From the NCBI GenBank assembly GCA_003559585.1, contig PWKX01000117.1, positions 1-5,524 on the forward strand: DNA of 5,524 bases, in the 5' to 3' direction. Positions 1 through 5,524 of the stretch are shown here, one piece after another (the first letter of the stretch is position 1; each line of letters opens with the position of its first letter). The position numbers and the translations under genes are program-made. Origin of the DNA: Mollicutes bacterium (GTDB lineage: Bacteria > Bacillota_I > Bacilli_A > Izemoplasmatales > Izemoplasmataceae). A model generated the notes under the pieces. It was not told the DNA's origin. It did no database searches and saw only the letters and a list, made by a program, of their open reading frames with translations.

Positions 1-450
1 GGTATAAAAGGTTTGATACCAGCTAAGTTCTTGAAACACAATCACCATACCAAAAAACGCACTGATTGGTGGATAGATCACCAAGATCAGTGGAAATAAC
101 CACAACAATTTTAAACTTAAAATGTTATCGTTGGTGATGCGTTTGATGATTAAGGCTGTCCCAGCAGACATTGCGACATTCACGTGTGATAAACTAAGAC
201 CCAACATGAACGCATCTGTGATACTGTGGTCCCTTAGAAAAAGATAAGACACGATGTAGCCTACAACAATTCCAACATACGTCCCAGTGTTATACCGGTG
301 CGTAGGATAGACAAAAAAAGCAAGCATTAAACCAAGTGTGGGCCACACAATGCTGGCGGTTTGGATCATGGCAAAATGAAAACCAATGATCACCGATGTG
401 AAGATCATTAAAAAGGCTACCCCTTCATGTAAACACACACGTTTGTCCAT
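1..450 (-). CDS. MASE1-like membrane sensor protein, N-terminal part (3' end beyond window)
   Basis: The minus strand is open from an ATG at 450-448 to the window edge, giving 150 residues of a protein cut off at its C-terminus. It is strongly hydrophobic, with membrane segments near residues 10-30, 34-48, 57-73, 80-102 and 115-143. A WPTLG motif (residues 36-40) is followed by an aromatic and basic stretch and a glycine-rich helix (TYVGIVVGY, 57-65). Together with the late helix containing PPISAFFG (127-134), this matches the pattern I know for MASE1, an integral membrane sensor domain. MASE1 proteins usually carry a GGDEF/EAL cyclic-di-GMP domain or a histidine kinase at the C-terminus. That part is missing here, so the output is unknown. 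The start is supported by AAGGA at 465-461, ten bases upstream. An upstream ATG (461-459) is out of frame and soon reaches a stop. The gene is transcribed away from the rest of the window. The reading frame is near certain; the MASE1 assignment is likely but made by eye. Confidence 0.75.
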   Translation of the reverse strand, partial: MDKRVCLHEGVAFLMIFTSVIIGFHFAMIQTASIVWPTLGLMLAFFVYPTHRYNTGTYVGIVVGYIVSYLFLRDHSITDAFMLGLSLSHVNVAMSAGTALIIKRITNDNILSLKLLWLFPLILVIYPPISAFFGMVIVFQELSWYQTFYT

Positions 451-473
451 GGAAACACCATCCTTAATACTTT

Positions 474-482
474 ATTTTATCA
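474..482 (-). promoter_or_regulatory. Extended -10 promoter for the MASE1-like gene
   Basis: Read on the minus strand this is TGATAAAAT: a TGn extension followed by TAAAAT, one mismatch from TATAAT. No convincing -35 box sits at 16-18 bases, which is common for extended -10 promoters. Transcription would begin near position 467 and leave a leader of about 17 bases holding the AAGGA ribosome site. This is inferred from motif and position only. Confidence 0.5.
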
Positions 483-510
483 TGAAATAGCGTACCACCA
501 AACAAAAACG

Positions 511-524
511 TTAAAGGGCTTTAA
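511..524. repeat. Short inverted repeat between the divergent promoters
   Basis: TTAAAG and CTTTAA form perfect 6-base arms around a GG centre. The right arm overlaps the likely -35 element (TTTAAA, 520-525) of the rightward promoter, so it could be a small operator. In A+T-rich DNA a repeat this short can easily arise by chance, and no second copy was noticed. Confidence 0.3.
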
Positions 525-547
525 AAAACATGGTTTTGTGTTATAAT
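520..547 (+). promoter_or_regulatory. Promoter of the YgjV-like/GNAT gene (-35, extended -10)
   Basis: A perfect TATAAT lies at 542-547, preceded by TG at 539-540, giving an ideal extended -10 (TGnTATAAT). TTTAAA at 520-525 matches TTGACA at four of six positions with a 16-base spacer. Transcription would start near 554, leaving a short leader with the ribosome site AAAGGAG at 561-567, ten bases before the ATG at 578. It faces away from the minus-strand promoter about 60 bases to the left. Confidence 0.7.
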
Positions 548-577
548 TGTGTCGATTATAAAAGGAGTTGAGTTTTA

Positions 578-1204
578 ATGGAAAACATCATTGAATGGAT
601 TGGGTATTTAGCCTCGTTTATCATCTTAGTATCCCTCATCATGACATCGATTAAAAAATTAAGAATCATTAATTTGGTAGGGGCCTTACTGTTTGCGTTT
701 TACGGTTACCAAATCGCCTCACCACCAGTGATGATTATGAATCTAGGCATTGTCGTCATCAATTTATATTACTTAAAACAAATTTATGTTTCGAGTGAAT
801 ATTTTAACATCATGCCGTTCACAGAACATGAAGGCTATGGTAAAAGACTGCTTGATTTTTACCAAAAGGATATTCAAGCGTTCATGCCTTTGAAAAATGA
901 TGTCATCAAAGAAGCGACGCATCGTTTTTTAATCTTACGAAACATGAACCCTGCCGGTATTTTTATCGCCACCAAACAAGATGATGAAACCTTAGCAATT
1001 AATTTAGATTATGCCACCCCGGCTTTTCAAGATTTTAAAACGGGCGCACACATCTATGATTCTCACACAGAAACCTTTAAACAAGAAGGGTTTAAACGGT
1101 TGATTGCTGAGGCGAAAAGTGAACCACATAAGCGCTATTTAGAAAAAATGGGCTTTGAACCACAATCAGATGACCAACCCATCATCTATCAAAAAAACCT
1201 TTAA
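578..1204 (+). CDS. YgjV-like membrane protein with C-terminal GNAT-like acetyltransferase domain
   Basis: This complete gene of 208 residues has two parts. The N-terminus carries three predicted membrane helices (about 5-25, 29-47 and 49-70). Its motifs IGYLAS (8-13), INLVGALLFAFYG (31-43) and MNLGIVVINLYYL (54-66) resemble the YgjV family of small inner-membrane proteins. Residues about 75-205 are soluble and resemble a GNAT N-acetyltransferase: an LDYATPAFQDFKTG stretch (143-156) corresponds to the usual strand and acetyl-CoA loop, and YLEKMGF (187-193) resembles the common C-terminal Y-x-x-x-GF element. The acetyl-CoA loop is degenerate (QDFKTG rather than Q/RxxGxG/A), so catalytic activity is uncertain. 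From memory, homologues with this same two-part layout occur in Bacillota and Bacteroidota, with no known substrate. The start follows AAAGGAG by ten bases and has its own promoter. A terminator begins within the stop codon, so the gene is probably monocistronic. The gene is certain, the family assignment fairly sure and the function unknown. Confidence 0.8.
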   Translation: MENIIEWIGYLASFIILVSLIMTSIKKLRIINLVGALLFAFYGYQIASPPVMIMNLGIVVINLYYLKQIYVSSEYFNIMPFTEHEGYGKRLLDFYQKDIQAFMPLKNDVIKEATHRFLILRNMNPAGIFIATKQDDETLAINLDYATPAFQDFKTGAHIYDSHTETFKQEGFKRLIAEAKSEPHKRYLEKMGFEPQSDDQPIIYQKNL

Positions 1205-1235
1205 GATTATACCGCGTGTATAATCTTTTTATTTT
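1203..1235 (+). terminator. Rho-independent terminator
   Basis: A perfect 10-base-pair stem (AAGATTATAC, 1203-1212, with GTATAATCTT, 1218-1227) closes a five-base loop (CGCGT) and runs into TTTATTTT (1228-1235). The left arm starts inside the TAA stop codon of the preceding gene. The stem is A+T-rich but fully paired with a good U-tract. It separates the YgjV-like gene from the ABC operon. Confidence 0.85.
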
Positions 1236-1240
1236 ATGCA

Positions 1241-1267
1241 TTTAATTGATAAGTGAAGTGATATAAT
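1241..1267 (+). promoter_or_regulatory. Promoter of the ABC transporter operon (extended -10)
   Basis: A perfect TATAAT at 1262-1267 is preceded by TG at 1259-1260, giving TGaTATAAT. The best -35 candidate, TTTAAT at 1241-1246, is weak and has a 15-base spacer. The strong extended -10 may make it unnecessary. Transcription would start near 1274, giving a leader of about 20 bases. The -10 box sits in the middle of a perfect palindrome, suggesting that a repressor can block this promoter. Confidence 0.7.
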
Positions 1268-1273
1268 ATCACT
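1257..1273. promoter_or_regulatory. 17-bp palindrome over the -10 box, probable operator
   Basis: AGTGATAT, a central A (1265) and ATATCACT form a perfect inverted repeat with eight-base arms that exactly covers the extended -10 of the ABC operon promoter. A dimeric repressor bound here would exclude RNA polymerase. The AGTG...CACT outer bases resemble sites of some GntR/HutC-type regulators, but the match is too loose to name one. No regulator gene is visible in the window. Symmetry and position are seen directly; the operator role is inferred. Confidence 0.6.
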
Positions 1274-1280
1274 AGAAAGG

Positions 1281-1285
1281 TAAGG
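1281..1285 (+). promoter_or_regulatory. Ribosome binding site that decides the start of the first ABC gene
   Basis: TAAGG at 1281-1285 lies eight bases before the ATG at 1294, which is normal spacing. An in-frame GTG at 1285 would have only AAAGG (1276-1280) four bases upstream, which is too close. The ATG also gives the usual N-terminus of this family, beginning MLTLK. Confidence 0.65.
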
Positions 1286-1293
1286 TGAAAGTC

Positions 1294-3468
1294 ATGTTAA
1301 CATTGAAATCATTGGCTAAGTACTATCATGATAACGGACAAGTTGTCAAAGCCTTAGATGATATATCATTAACGTTTAATGAAGGGGAATTTGTCGTGAT
1401 CACCGGTGAATCGGGATCTGGTAAAAGTACCCTTTTAAACGTCATCAGTGGCCTGGATTCATACGAAGCAGGCGACTTGTTGTTTATGAAAGAAGAAACA
1501 GCGTATTACGCCCAATCTGATTGGGAACAATACCGTAAAAACAACATCGGTTTTATTTTTCAAAACTATAACTTAATCGATAGTTATACAGTCTATCAAA
1601 ACGTTGCAGTGGCAGCCATGATAAAGGGTGAGGATGAAAAGACTTATAAAGAGAAAGTATTAACCCTCATCGAACGCGTCGGCTTAAAAGGCAAAGAACA
1701 TCAAAAAGCATCCACCTTATCCGGTGGAGAAAAACAACGCGTTGCCATTGCTAGAGCACTTGCGAAAGATGCACCCATCATCATTGCCGATGAACCAACT
1801 GGTAACCTTGATTCAAAAACCAGCGATCAAATCATGACTTTGTTAGAAGAAGTCTCAAAAGATAAACTTGTTTTAATGGTGTCACATAGTTTTGAATCGG
1901 TAAAAGCCCAAGCCACCCGTCATATTAAATTAGCTGATGGTGGTGTGGTTTTAGATAAAAACTTAAAAAAACCAAACACCTCACAAATAACGCCTACCCT
2001 ACATGAAACCAAAACACTCTCATTCATGTCTTTGATTAAACTTGGTTTAAAAAATTTATGGGCGACGCCTAAAAAAACGATTTTCACCTTTTTGATTGCG
2101 CTGTTTGTGGTGAGTGTTTTTGCGCTTATTTATGGTGCATACGTCCAACAAACCAATACGGTTGGGGGTCAATCATCTCGCAATCCTAACCGGGTGATGA
2201 TCACCAAAACAGATGGTGAACCCTTCACTAACCAAGAGATGAACCATTACCGTAGCCTTGATAACGTTATTGAAGTGATTGCTTATGATGCTTTATTTGA
2301 TTTAGAAGCGCAAACAGTCTTTGATTTCACCAACGACCCTTACCGAAATATTATGTTTTACGCCAATGTGAATCATATGTCGGTGTTATCTGCCCGCGAT
2401 TTAGAAGAAGGGCGCTTGCCCGAACAAGATCACGAAATTGTCATTGGGGCGCGTTATCATAATATTAGCCTCAACGACACCTTAGATTTAACGGTGAATG
2501 AATATCACCGTTTTGATGAAGAAGGTGCCAATATACCGACAAAAACCTATGAAGTTGTTGGCATCATCGAAGAGCGTTCATACCGTCAAACCATCTATTT
2601 CCATCCCTCGTTTTTCAACGATGCCTCTAACATCGCCACAGCTTTATTCCATGCAAATATCTCACCAAAAGGGGTTATGCATATAGGTGAAGCATCATTG
2701 GTGATCAACAGCGTATACATCGATGATGCACTGCCGCTAGGCACCATCAACATACAAGAACGTTTATCAACGCAACTAGGCAATGGCATCAGCCCTGGTG
2801 ATAACGTTGTTTTTGATATGTTTGATCACCTACACGATGAACCACTGACCAACACCTTAGAGATCAACCAGCTTGTATCCAATCAAGATCATTATCATGA
2901 TGTGGCTATCAGCTCAGATACTTTAATCATGTATTATGCTTCTGTTCCAGCCTATCAACTCACATTACTTGTGGAAGATAATTTTGCGGCAAATCAGGTG
3001 CTATCTCAGTTAGATGATCAAACCATCAATAGTATGTACCCCGCGGGCGTTGGGGGTTATTTTGATCCAATTGGACAAGCCATTGGAAACTTAATGCTTG
3101 GGGTATTATCTATCTTAGTGTTATTCATCATGTATGTGGTTTCCTTTATTACTTTGCGTAATATCATGGAAGCTAAAGGCAAAGATTACGTGATTTTACG
3201 GTCACTTGGATTATTTAAAAAAGACTTAAACATCATGAGTATCTTTGAACTCATGGTGATCATGTTTGTAGCCACCTTTACCATCATGATGTTGTTGTTG
3301 GTGAACCGTGTTTATATCTTCTTACCTAATTACTTGCGTTTTTATCAGTTCAGCAACTATTTATTTATGGGCATCGCACTGTTATTATTGGCGTTTTTCC
3401 TTGCCTTAAGGTTTAACCGCCAAATGTTTAACCGTAGCGTGATTAGTGCCTTTAAGGAACAGGGGTGA
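1294..3468 (+). CDS. ABC transporter, fused ATPase and FtsX/MacB-type permease (first subunit)
   Basis: This complete protein of 724 residues begins with a cytoplasmic ATPase domain (about 1-220). It has Walker A GESGSGKS (38-45), Q-loop Gln90, signature LSGGE (142-146), Walker B IIIADEPT (162-169), D-loop NLD (171-173) and switch His198. All catalytic residues are present. A membrane helix follows (about 262-282), then a roughly 310-residue extracytoplasmic domain. Three more helices (about 597-620, 652-671, 686-707) make up the FtsX-type permease, with the conserved ILRSLGL loop at 634-640. The order ATPase, helix, ectodomain, three helices is that of MacB (648 residues in E. coli); this protein is longer, mainly in the ectodomain. 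MacB-type proteins couple ATP hydrolysis to movement of their external domain rather than carrying substrate through the membrane. The ectodomain holds two DHxHD motifs (511-515, 532-536). The next gene starts five bases after the TGA, and a palindromic operator candidate overlaps the promoter. The substrate cannot be inferred; peptides, lipoproteins or an antibiotic response are possible. ABC class certain, function open. Confidence 0.92.
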   Translation: MLTLKSLAKYYHDNGQVVKALDDISLTFNEGEFVVITGESGSGKSTLLNVISGLDSYEAGDLLFMKEETAYYAQSDWEQYRKNNIGFIFQNYNLIDSYTVYQNVAVAAMIKGEDEKTYKEKVLTLIERVGLKGKEHQKASTLSGGEKQRVAIARALAKDAPIIIADEPTGNLDSKTSDQIMTLLEEVSKDKLVLMVSHSFESVKAQATRHIKLADGGVVLDKNLKKPNTSQITPTLHETKTLSFMSLIKLGLKNLWATPKKTIFTFLIALFVVSVFALIYGAYVQQTNTVGGQSSRNPNRVMITKTDGEPFTNQEMNHYRSLDNVIEVIAYDALFDLEAQTVFDFTNDPYRNIMFYANVNHMSVLSARDLEEGRLPEQDHEIVIGARYHNISLNDTLDLTVNEYHRFDEEGANIPTKTYEVVGIIEERSYRQTIYFHPSFFNDASNIATALFHANISPKGVMHIGEASLVINSVYIDDALPLGTINIQERLSTQLGNGISPGDNVVFDMFDHLHDEPLTNTLEINQLVSNQDHYHDVAISSDTLIMYYASVPAYQLTLLVEDNFAANQVLSQLDDQTINSMYPAGVGGYFDPIGQAIGNLMLGVLSILVLFIMYVVSFITLRNIMEAKGKDYVILRSLGLFKKDLNIMSIFELMVIMFVATFTIMMLLLVNRVYIFLPNYLRFYQFSNYLFMGIALLLLAFFLALRFNRQMFNRSVISAFKEQG
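3461..3468 (+). promoter_or_regulatory. Ribosome binding site overlapping the upstream stop codon
   Basis: AGGGGTGA includes the TGA stop (3466-3468) of the first ABC gene, and its AGGGG core lies eight bases before the ATG at 3474. Terminating ribosomes would be delivered to the next start, which favours translational coupling and balanced amounts of the two subunits. Confidence 0.7.
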
Positions 3469-3473
3469 ATGCT

Positions 3474-5524
3474 ATGTTAAGCATAAAAAATATTGAAAAA
3501 ACATACCATAAAGGCAAGCGAAACGAAAACCGTGTCTTAAAAAATATTAGTCTTGAGTTTCCAGCTAAAGGCTTGGTGATGTTACTAGGTGATTCAGGCT
3601 CAGGAAAAACGACACTTTTAAACGTTTTAGGTGGTTTAGATAAATTTGACCGCGGACAACTAGACCTTGAAGAAACCACACTGTCAAAATACAAACCAGA
3701 TGTCATCGATTTAATGCGTAACAAACACACGGGCTACATCTTCCAAAACTATTACTTGCTACCGAATGATACCGTCCATGATAACATCGCGATTAGCTTG
3801 CGCATGAAAGGCATTAAAGACCCAAAAGAAATAGAAAACCGCATCAACCAACTATTGAAACTAGTCGGGTTACCACAATATAAAACGAGAAAAGCCAATC
3901 AATTATCCGGCGGACAACAACAAAGAATCGCCATCGCTAGAGCACTATCTAAAGACCCAAACATCATCATCGCAGATGAGCCAACAGGCAATCTAGACCG
4001 TCGCAACACCTTACAAATCATGAATATCCTTAAACAAATATCGAAAGATAAACTGATCATCATGGTTACCCACGAAGAAGCCTTAGCCCAACATTACGCG
4101 GATGATATCATTAGGTTAAAAGATGGGCAAATCATCAAAAGCGATCACGCCACGTCCACAAGTACCTTAGATACAACCACTGAATCAGATATTTACCTAG
4201 GTGATTTAGACCACCTCCACGCATCAAAAGCCGATCACCATACCATTGATTTATATTCTGATCATTCACAAAGAACCCCGATCAAAGCCAAACTCATCGT
4301 TCAAAACAATACCTTGTACATTGATGTGGCCAATGACGCTTTTAAAAACATCCATATCATCAAAGATTCAAGTGACACCAAAATCTTTGAGGAAAAACGA
4401 GAAATCATCGCCAAACAAGAAACCACTTTACCTGAAATTAACTACCCACCAATTGAATCAACAGAATCTCAAAAAGGCTCTGTTATTAACACCAAACAAA
4501 CGATGTTGATGGCCGCTTCTAAAATTAGACGAAGCTCACGGTTTTCCAAAGCTTTATATGCTAGCTTTATGTTCACAGCTGCCATCTTTGCGATTGCCAT
4601 CGCCATGTTTGCCAATGTATACATGTTTGATGATGATGCCTTTTTATCAAGACCAAAAGCTTATTTTGAAGTTGAGATGGACCACGACATGGCCACCATT
4701 GAATCTTTAGAAAACCAACCCTTTATCACGACCTTTGCCCCAAACACAACACAAAACCTCAGTTTACAATTGCCGCGTTTTTATAACCGCAGTTCAAACT
4801 ATAACACACAACAACCTGTGGTTCCACTAAGCTTACTTGAAAGCAATACGATCATTCATGGCCGCATGCCAAGCACCCCTTTTGAAATCGTCATCAATGA
4901 ACATTTAGCCAGACGCATGCTCAATGATTATGCTTTAAGAGAAGCCGGCGTGACAAGTTTTGATGACTTATTAAAACTAAGCTACCAAACCAATTTGATA
5001 ACCTTAGGTGGTAGCCGTATTGTTGGCATCACCGAACAAAACGGTCCGGTCATCTACATGCATGAAAGCTTAATATATAGTTTGATCACCGTCTCACCAT
5101 ATACAGCATACGATATATATGAAGATGACTTAACCTTGCTTCAAGGTCGCTTGCCAGAAACACCAAATGAAGCACTGATTCCTGATCTTGATGAAACCTT
5201 TGAGCCGTTTAACTATGAACTGTCTAATCAAACCATACACGTGGTGGGAACCTATGATATTAATGACGAACAACCTTCATATCTTTTACTACACCCATCT
5301 GTGTTAAGACAAGTGTATGTCAACAACTTATCAGACAATGAACCGCTATACTATTTTATCAACGACCAAGACGCCGCAGAAACATATTTTAATGAACAAA
5401 ACGTAAGTTTTATTAATCAGTATGAGCGTGAAAGAGACTTAGAACAAGCCAACCGCTTAACCAGTTTTAGTGGCTTATTGATTTTCACCATCATTGCGAT
5501 GGGTGGTAGTGCCGCTGCTTATTA
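3474..5524 (+). CDS. ABC transporter, fused ATPase and FtsX-type permease (second subunit, 3' end beyond window)
   Basis: The frame is open from the ATG to the right edge, giving 683 residues and an incomplete C-terminus. The ATPase domain (about 1-222) has Walker A GDSGSGKT (39-46), Q-loop Gln91, signature LSGGQ (144-148), Walker B IIIADEPT (164-171), D-loop NLD (173-175) and switch His200, so it looks fully active. A hydrophilic linker of about 120 residues (225-345) comes next. It has a His/Asp-rich start and a probable beta-rich core (about 269-312), and it is absent from the first subunit. A membrane helix (about 360-382), an ectodomain of about 280 residues and the beginning of a second helix (from about 664) follow. 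At least two more helices are expected past the edge. From memory, similar linkers occur in long fused ABC proteins of Bacillota, typically near 1,000 residues. The gene is a diverged tandem paralogue of its neighbour and shares its transcript, so the two probably form a heterodimer. Substrate unknown. Confidence 0.9.
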   Translation, partial: MLSIKNIEKTYHKGKRNENRVLKNISLEFPAKGLVMLLGDSGSGKTTLLNVLGGLDKFDRGQLDLEETTLSKYKPDVIDLMRNKHTGYIFQNYYLLPNDTVHDNIAISLRMKGIKDPKEIENRINQLLKLVGLPQYKTRKANQLSGGQQQRIAIARALSKDPNIIIADEPTGNLDRRNTLQIMNILKQISKDKLIIMVTHEEALAQHYADDIIRLKDGQIIKSDHATSTSTLDTTTESDIYLGDLDHLHASKADHHTIDLYSDHSQRTPIKAKLIVQNNTLYIDVANDAFKNIHIIKDSSDTKIFEEKREIIAKQETTLPEINYPPIESTESQKGSVINTKQTMLMAASKIRRSSRFSKALYASFMFTAAIFAIAIAMFANVYMFDDDAFLSRPKAYFEVEMDHDMATIESLENQPFITTFAPNTTQNLSLQLPRFYNRSSNYNTQQPVVPLSLLESNTIIHGRMPSTPFEIVINEHLARRMLNDYALREAGVTSFDDLLKLSYQTNLITLGGSRIVGITEQNGPVIYMHESLIYSLITVSPYTAYDIYEDDLTLLQGRLPETPNEALIPDLDETFEPFNYELSNQTIHVVGTYDINDEQPSYLLLHPSVLRQVYVNNLSDNEPLYYFINDQDAAETYFNEQNVSFINQYERERDLEQANRLTSFSGLLIFTIIAMGGSAAAY

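Noticed and set aside
459..461. Minus-strand ATG as an earlier start for the MASE1-like gene
   Set aside because: It is eleven bases upstream of the chosen start, so out of frame, and its frame reaches a stop after about 14 codons.
1246..1251. TTGATA as -35 box of the ABC promoter
   Set aside because: It is a good sequence match but only ten bases upstream of the -10, too close for a normal sigma factor.
1285..1293. GTG at 1285 as start of the first ABC gene
   Set aside because: The preceding AAAGG is only four bases away, whereas the ATG at 1294 has TAAGG at eight bases and gives the usual family N-terminus.
1397..1404. GTGATCAC palindrome, with similar TGATCAC strings elsewhere in coding sequence
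   Set aside because: These encode ordinary Val-Ile-Thr or Asp-His codons in conserved frames and lack the flanking symmetry of the promoter palindrome.
2498..2686. 62-codon open frame on the plus strand
   Set aside because: It lies inside the first ABC gene in another frame, has no ribosome site and no recognisable protein features.
2595..2789. 64-codon open frame on the minus strand
   Set aside because: It is antisense to the ectodomain of the first ABC gene, with no promoter or ribosome site and a low-complexity, implausible translation.
3452..3730. 92-codon open frame on the minus strand
   Set aside because: It is antisense across the junction of the two ABC genes and the conserved Walker A region, so its openness follows from the coding strand's composition.
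4246..4509. 87-codon open frame on the plus strand
   Set aside because: It is a shadow of the linker region of the second ABC gene, whose own frame stays open throughout; the Lys/Asn/Thr-rich translation resembles no protein.

Overview
The window is visibly A+T-rich, with short intergenic gaps, consensus-like Shine-Dalgarno sequences and TATAAT-type extended -10 promoters. This fits a low-GC Gram-positive lineage (Bacillota, including Mollicutes-like groups). All six tryptophans in the reading frames are TGG, and no in-frame TGA interrupts roughly 1,760 codons, so the standard bacterial code is in use and a TGA=Trp mycoplasma is unlikely. An Acholeplasma- or Izemoplasma-like organism, or a relative in the Bacilli, is my best guess. 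It rests on style and gene content, not on a marker gene.

Layout: (1) Positions 1-450, minus strand: the first 150 codons of a multi-pass membrane protein that looks like a MASE1 sensor domain. Its C-terminal output domain lies beyond the left edge. (2) Positions 451-577: a divergent promoter region with an extended -10 element facing each way. (3) Positions 578-1204, plus strand: a YgjV-like three-helix membrane segment fused to an acetyltransferase-like (GNAT) domain, closed by a strong intrinsic terminator that begins in its stop codon. (4) Positions 1236-1293: a promoter whose -10 box lies inside a perfect 17-bp palindrome, a likely operator. (5) Positions 1294-3468 and 3474-5524 (running off the right edge), plus strand: two tandem ABC transporter genes. 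Each encodes an ATPase domain fused to an FtsX/MacB-type permease, and they are separated by 5 bases.

The two ABC proteins are probably the two halves of one heterodimeric MacB-like (mechanotransmission-type) transporter. Both ATPase domains keep all catalytic motifs, both have a large extracytoplasmic domain after the first membrane helix, and the genes are arranged for co-transcription and translational coupling. The substrate cannot be read from the sequence. Related systems handle antimicrobial peptides, lipoproteins or cell-envelope signals. No regulator gene is visible beside the operon, so whatever binds the palindrome must be encoded elsewhere.

I found no tRNA, rRNA, CRISPR array, insertion sequence or riboswitch. 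The most distinctive observations are the operator-like palindrome over the ABC promoter, the paired DHxHD motifs in the first transporter's ectodomain, and the roughly 120-residue linker domain in the second transporter.
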